From assembly GCA_964244615.1 (NCBI GenBank), contig CAXTJP010000120.1, forward strand, positions 1 through 7,770: a DNA stretch of 7,770 nucleotides. Direction: 5' to 3'. The stretch's first letter is position 1; each line of letters begins with the position of its first letter. The stretch is from BOG-908 sp964244615. Lineage in GTDB: Bacteria; Pseudomonadota; Alphaproteobacteria; Acetobacterales; Acetobacteraceae. Under the pieces are notes generated by a model. That model did no database searches. It saw nothing but the letters and a program-made list of their open reading frames with translations, and was not told the DNA's origin. Both the position numbers and the translations under genes were made by a program. Shown here in pieces: positions 5,306-7,770 of this stretch.

Positions 5306-6991
5306 CTAGTCCGCGCAGCCCGCATCGCGCAGGACGGAAGCGACGGCGCCCTGCGGTACATCGCGCGAAGTGAAGGCCTCGCCCACGCCGCGGGCCAGCA
5401 CGAAGGCCAGTTTGCCGTCGCGCATCTTCTTGTCGCGCTGCATGTGCGCCAGCAACGCGGCGGCCGAGAACCGCCGGCTCAGCGCGCCCAGGGCATAGGG
5501 CATGCCGGTCGCATGCAGGTGGTCGGCCACCCGGTCCGCGTCCGCACGCGCGCAGACCTCAAGCTTCACCGACAGCCGGAACGCCAGCACAAGCCCAAGG
5601 CTGACCGCCTCGCCGTGCAGCAGCTCGCCGGTGTAGCCGCACGCGGCCTCCAGGGCGTGCGCGAAGGTGTGGCCGAGGTTGAGCAGGGCACGGCCGTTCT
5701 CAGCCCGCTCCTCGCGCTCGTCGCCGGCCACGACCGCGGCCTTGAAGGCGCAGGCGCGCTCGACGGCCTCCGCCTGCAGGCGGGCGTCACCCGCCAGCAG
5801 GGCGGCCCCGTTGGCCTCGCACCACGCGAAAAACGCGCCATCCCCGATCAGCCCCGCCTTGACCACCTCGGCGTAGCCGGCGCGCAGTTCGCGGGCGGGC
5901 AGGGTCGCCAGCAATCCGGTGTCGGCCAGCACCATGCGCGGCTGATGAAATGCGCCCAGCAGGTTCTTGCCATAGGCGGTGTTGATGCCGGTCTTGCCGC
6001 CCACGCTGGAATCGACCTGGGCCAGCAGGGTCGTCGGCACCTGCACGAAGGGCAGGCCGCGCAGCACGGTGGCGGCCGCGAAGCCGGCCAGGTCGCCCAC
6101 CACGCCGCCGCCCAGCGCCAGCACGGCGGTGCGCCGCTCCACCCCGGCTTCCAGCAGCGCATCGGTCACCCGGCCGAACACCGGCAGCGACTTGCTCGCC
6201 TCGCCGGGCGGTACGATCACCTGCCGCGTCTCGAACCCCGCCTCCGACAGGCCGGCGACCAGCGTGGGCAGGTGCAGCGCCGCCACGGTCTCGTCGGCCA
6301 CCACCACCACGCGTTTCTGCGGCAATACAGGTGCCAGCAGCGCCCCGGCGCGCGCGGACAGCCCGGTTCCGACAATGACGTCGTAGCCGTGCCCTGCCAG
6401 ACAGACCGGCACGCGCCGGGGCGGGGCGAAATCCTGCACCGCCGCCAGCACGCGTTGCGTCGTCATCTCGGGGCTGTCCTCGCCGCATTGGACCACGATG
6501 TCGGCCTCGGCATAGACCGGGTGCCGCTCGGCCATCAAATTGGCCAGCACACGCTCGGGGTCGCCGAGACGCAGCAGCGGGCGGTGGGTGCGCCCGGCGG
6601 TGCGCCGTACCAGCGTGGCGAGCGAGCAGCGCAGCCAGATGCTGGTGGACTGCTCGCGAATGGCGGCGCGGGTTTCGGGGTCCATGAAGGCGCCGCCGCC
6701 GGTGGCCAGCACCACGGGTGGCCCTGCGAGCAGGCGGCGTATCACCCGCCGTTCGCCCTCGCGGAACGCGGGTTCGCCGAAGCGGGCGAACAGCTCGGCG
6801 ATGCTGCAGCCGGCCGCCTGCTCAATCTCGGTGTCGGCATCGCGGAACGGCAGGCCGGTGCGCAACGCCAGCCGGCGGCCGATGGAGGTCTTTCCCGCAC
6901 CCATCAGCCCGACGAGGACCAGGCTGCGGCCGGACGGTGGCGGTGGCGGGTGCGGCGGCCGCGTCTCGACGGCGACGGTGTTGCGTGTCAT
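5306..6991 (-). CDS. aroKB: Bifunctional shikimate kinase / 3-dehydroquinate synthase (AroK-AroB fusion)
   Basis: This 561-residue cytoplasmic enzyme joins two shikimate-pathway activities: AroB converts DAHP to 3-dehydroquinate, and AroK phosphorylates shikimate with ATP. AroK part, about 22-188: Walker A G28-L-M-G-A-G-K34-T35, shikimate-binding D51-A-D53 and R77, G98-G-G100, lid R137-P-L-L, and R156-x3-Y160. AroB part, about 195-561: NAD-binding P262-G-E with S266-K267, G294-G-G with G299-D300, and D327-S-S-V-G-G-K333-T-G-I-N337. Its zinc ligands are E375, H441 in N-L-G-H-T-F-x-H, and H459 in L-L-H-G-E. All expected catalytic residues are present, so both halves should be active. The parts are joined without a stop by a short linker near 186-194. 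The N-terminus carries a Pro-rich tail (12-19). ATG 6991 was chosen over GTG 7009 because the family core starts downstream of both and neither has a good Shine-Dalgarno. The gene is divergent from the xerD side. Confidence 0.97.
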   Translation of the reverse strand: MTRNTVAVETRPPHPPPPPSGRSLVLVGLMGAGKTSIGRRLALRTGLPFRDADTEIEQAAGCSIAELFARFGEPAFREGERRVIRRLLAGPPVVLATGGGAFMDPETRAAIREQSTSIWLRCSLATLVRRTAGRTHRPLLRLGDPERVLANLMAERHPVYAEADIVVQCGEDSPEMTTQRVLAAVQDFAPPRRVPVCLAGHGYDVIVGTGLSARAGALLAPVLPQKRVVVVADETVAALHLPTLVAGLSEAGFETRQVIVPPGEASKSLPVFGRVTDALLEAGVERRTAVLALGGGVVGDLAGFAAATVLRGLPFVQVPTTLLAQVDSSVGGKTGINTAYGKNLLGAFHQPRMVLADTGLLATLPARELRAGYAEVVKAGLIGDGAFFAWCEANGAALLAGDARLQAEAVERACAFKAAVVAGDEREERAENGRALLNLGHTFAHALEAACGYTGELLHGEAVSLGLVLAFRLSVKLEVCARADADRVADHLHATGMPYALGALSRRFSAAALLAHMQRDKKMRDGKLAFVLARGVGEAFTSRDVPQGAVASVLRDAGCAD

Positions 6992-7048
6992 CGGGCTGGA
7001 GGTTAGCACAGGCCTGCACCATCAGAACACGGAGCGCGAGCGCGCAGG
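6992..7048. promoter_or_regulatory. Short divergent promoter region
   Basis: Only 57 bases separate the aroKB ATG from the small membrane protein ATG, so the two promoters must be packed here or extend into the genes. I see no clear hexamers. The base order before the aroKB ATG reads ACCTCC on its own strand, the complement of a Shine-Dalgarno, so aroKB translation may start without one. Confidence 0.4.
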
Positions 7049-7186
7049 ATGAGCCGATTCTTCATCATCGTCTTCGCGTTGTTCCTGGCGCTGGTCGCCG
7101 CGGGCTTCATCGTGATCGGGGCGTTTCCGCCACACGCCAAGCGTCAGCCGGTCGAGCACGTCCTCAGCAACGACAAGTTCCACTAG
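7049..7186 (+). CDS. Small single-span membrane protein, function unknown
   Basis: This 45-residue product begins M-S-R-F-F-I-I-V-F-A. It has one continuous hydrophobic segment at about residues 4-26, followed by F-P-P and a short polar tail ending N-D-K-F-H. With one positive charge before the helix and a mostly charged C-terminal tail, it is probably an inner-membrane peptide with its tail in the periplasm. An uncleaved signal anchor fits better than a cleaved signal, since no A-x-A site appears. Translation signals are weak: GCGAG at 7036-7040 is 8 bases before the ATG. Third codon positions are mostly G or C, as in the neighbours, which supports real coding. It lies 49 bases upstream of xerD in the same direction and may be co-transcribed with it. 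I do not recognise a named family; I have an impression, not checked, that similar small proteins sit before xerD in related bacteria. Confidence 0.65.
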   Translation: MSRFFIIVFALFLALVAAGFIVIGAFPPHAKRQPVEHVLSNDKFH

Positions 7187-7223
7187 GCGGGGCGCCGCAT
7201 CCCGTTGCCCGACGTCGATCGAT

Positions 7224-7228
7224 GAGGA
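7224..7228 (+). promoter_or_regulatory. Ribosome binding site of xerD
   Basis: GAGGA ends 7 bases before ATG 7236. Two nearer upstream ATGs at 7222 and 7228 are out of frame with the recombinase, and no other in-frame start is close upstream. This site fixes the start. Confidence 0.7.
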
Positions 7229-7235
7229 TGGCCGC

Positions 7236-7770
7236 ATGATCGCGGACCGGCATGTCGAGGCGTTTCTCGAGATGCTTGCGGCCGAGCGCGGGGCGGCGCG
7301 CAACACCCTGCTCGCCTACGGGAGAGACCTGGCCGATTTCGCGGCCTTCGCCGCGGCACGGGGCCGGGCCGTGGCCGACGCCGATCGCGAGACGTTGGGC
7401 ACCTACATGCAGAGCGTCAGCGCCGCGGGCCTGTCGGCCCGAAGCGCCGCCCGCAGGCTCTCCTGCCTGCGCCAGTTCCACCGCTTTCTCGCCCGCGACG
7501 GGGTGCGCGCGGACGACCCGACCGACCTGCTGGACGCGCCGCGCCTGCCGGCGACCCTGCCGCGGCTGCTTTCGGAAGCCGAGGTGACGGCGCTGCTCGA
7601 CGCGGCGCCGACCCTGCCTGCCCGGCGCGGCGCGCTGGCCGCGGCTGCGCTGGAGATACTGTACTCGACCGGCTTGCGGGTGAGCGAGCTGCTCGGCCTG
7701 CCCCGCGCCGCGCTGGCCGCCACCGGCGACGTGCTGTTCGTGCGCGGCAAGGGCGGGCGCGACCGCATGG
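7236..7770 (+). CDS. xerD: XerD-like site-specific tyrosine recombinase (partial, N-terminal part)
   Basis: The first 178 residues of a tyrosine recombinase are present; the window ends one base into codon 179. In the family, XerC and XerD resolve chromosome dimers at dif near the terminus, with FtsK. The N-terminal SAM-like core-binding domain spans about 1-88, with N23-T-L-x-A-Y28-x-x-D31-L and a helix rich in Arg around 69-87. The catalytic domain begins near L111-L-S-E-A-E. The first catalytic Arg is R148 in T-G-L-R-V-S-E-L, and the catalytic Lys is K172 in R-G-K-G-G-R-D-R. These positions coincide with those I recall for E. coli XerD, which argues for XerD rather than an integrase with extra domains. 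The H-x-x-R, His and Tyr residues would lie beyond the window, with about 120 residues missing. XerC cannot be fully excluded from this half. The start is fixed by a GAGGA site. Confidence 0.92.
   Translation, partial: MIADRHVEAFLEMLAAERGAARNTLLAYGRDLADFAAFAAARGRAVADADRETLGTYMQSVSAAGLSARSAARRLSCLRQFHRFLARDGVRADDPTDLLDAPRLPATLPRLLSEAEVTALLDAAPTLPARRGALAAAALEILYSTGLRVSELLGLPRAALAATGDVLFVRGKGGRDRM

Noticed and set aside
5444..7006. Long open frame of 520 codons on the plus strand opposite aroKB
   Set aside because: It is antisense to a gene with complete catalytic motifs; its Gln/His/Arg-rich translation is typical of a shadow frame in high-GC DNA.
7236..7770. Mobile-element or phage integrase
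   Set aside because: The domain order and catalytic positions fit housekeeping XerD and it neighbours aroKB; there is no attachment site, tRNA or phage gene nearby.

Overview
The window is high-GC DNA. It reads like an alphaproteobacterium, most likely an acetic-acid-bacterium relative (Acetobacteraceae/Rhodospirillales). The best pointer is a single gene fusing shikimate kinase to 3-dehydroquinate synthase, divergent from a xerD-type recombinase gene; from general knowledge this arrangement is common in that group. The assignment is an inference from gene content and composition, not a database result.

Layout: (1) 1-546, minus strand: the first 182 codons of a major facilitator superfamily (MFS) exporter of the EntS/MFS_3 type, cut by the window edge. 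(2) 547-875: a 329-base divergent intergenic region with a perfect 14-bp palindrome and several dyads. (3) 876-3281, plus: a TonB-dependent outer-membrane receptor, probably started by TTG. (4) 3282-3670: a gene-poor leader, AT-richer in its second half and dense in inverted and direct repeats. (5) 3671-5227, plus: an exported, cysteine-rich right-handed beta-helix protein interrupted by a chitin-binding-like (CBM5/12-like) module. (6) 5228-5305: a convergent gap with a strong GC-rich hairpin. (7) 5306-6991, minus: the AroK-AroB fusion. (8) 7049-7186, plus: a 45-residue single-span membrane peptide. (9) 7236-7770, plus: the N-terminal 178 codons of a XerD-like tyrosine recombinase, cut by the window edge.

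The right third (aroKB, small membrane protein, xerD) looks like ordinary chromosomal backbone: two steps of the shikimate pathway and chromosome-dimer resolution. The left two thirds (exporter, receptor, secreted beta-helix protein) look like accessory envelope functions. The divergent exporter/receptor pair could handle export and uptake of one small molecule such as a siderophore, but nothing in the sequence fixes the substrate. The beta-helix protein probably acts on or binds a polysaccharide outside the cytoplasm.

I found no CRISPR array, tRNA, rRNA, intact insertion sequence or toxin-antitoxin pair, and no clear new multi-gene system. The least explained items are the beta-helix protein with its inserted module, the repeat-rich leader before it, and the small peptide between aroKB and xerD.
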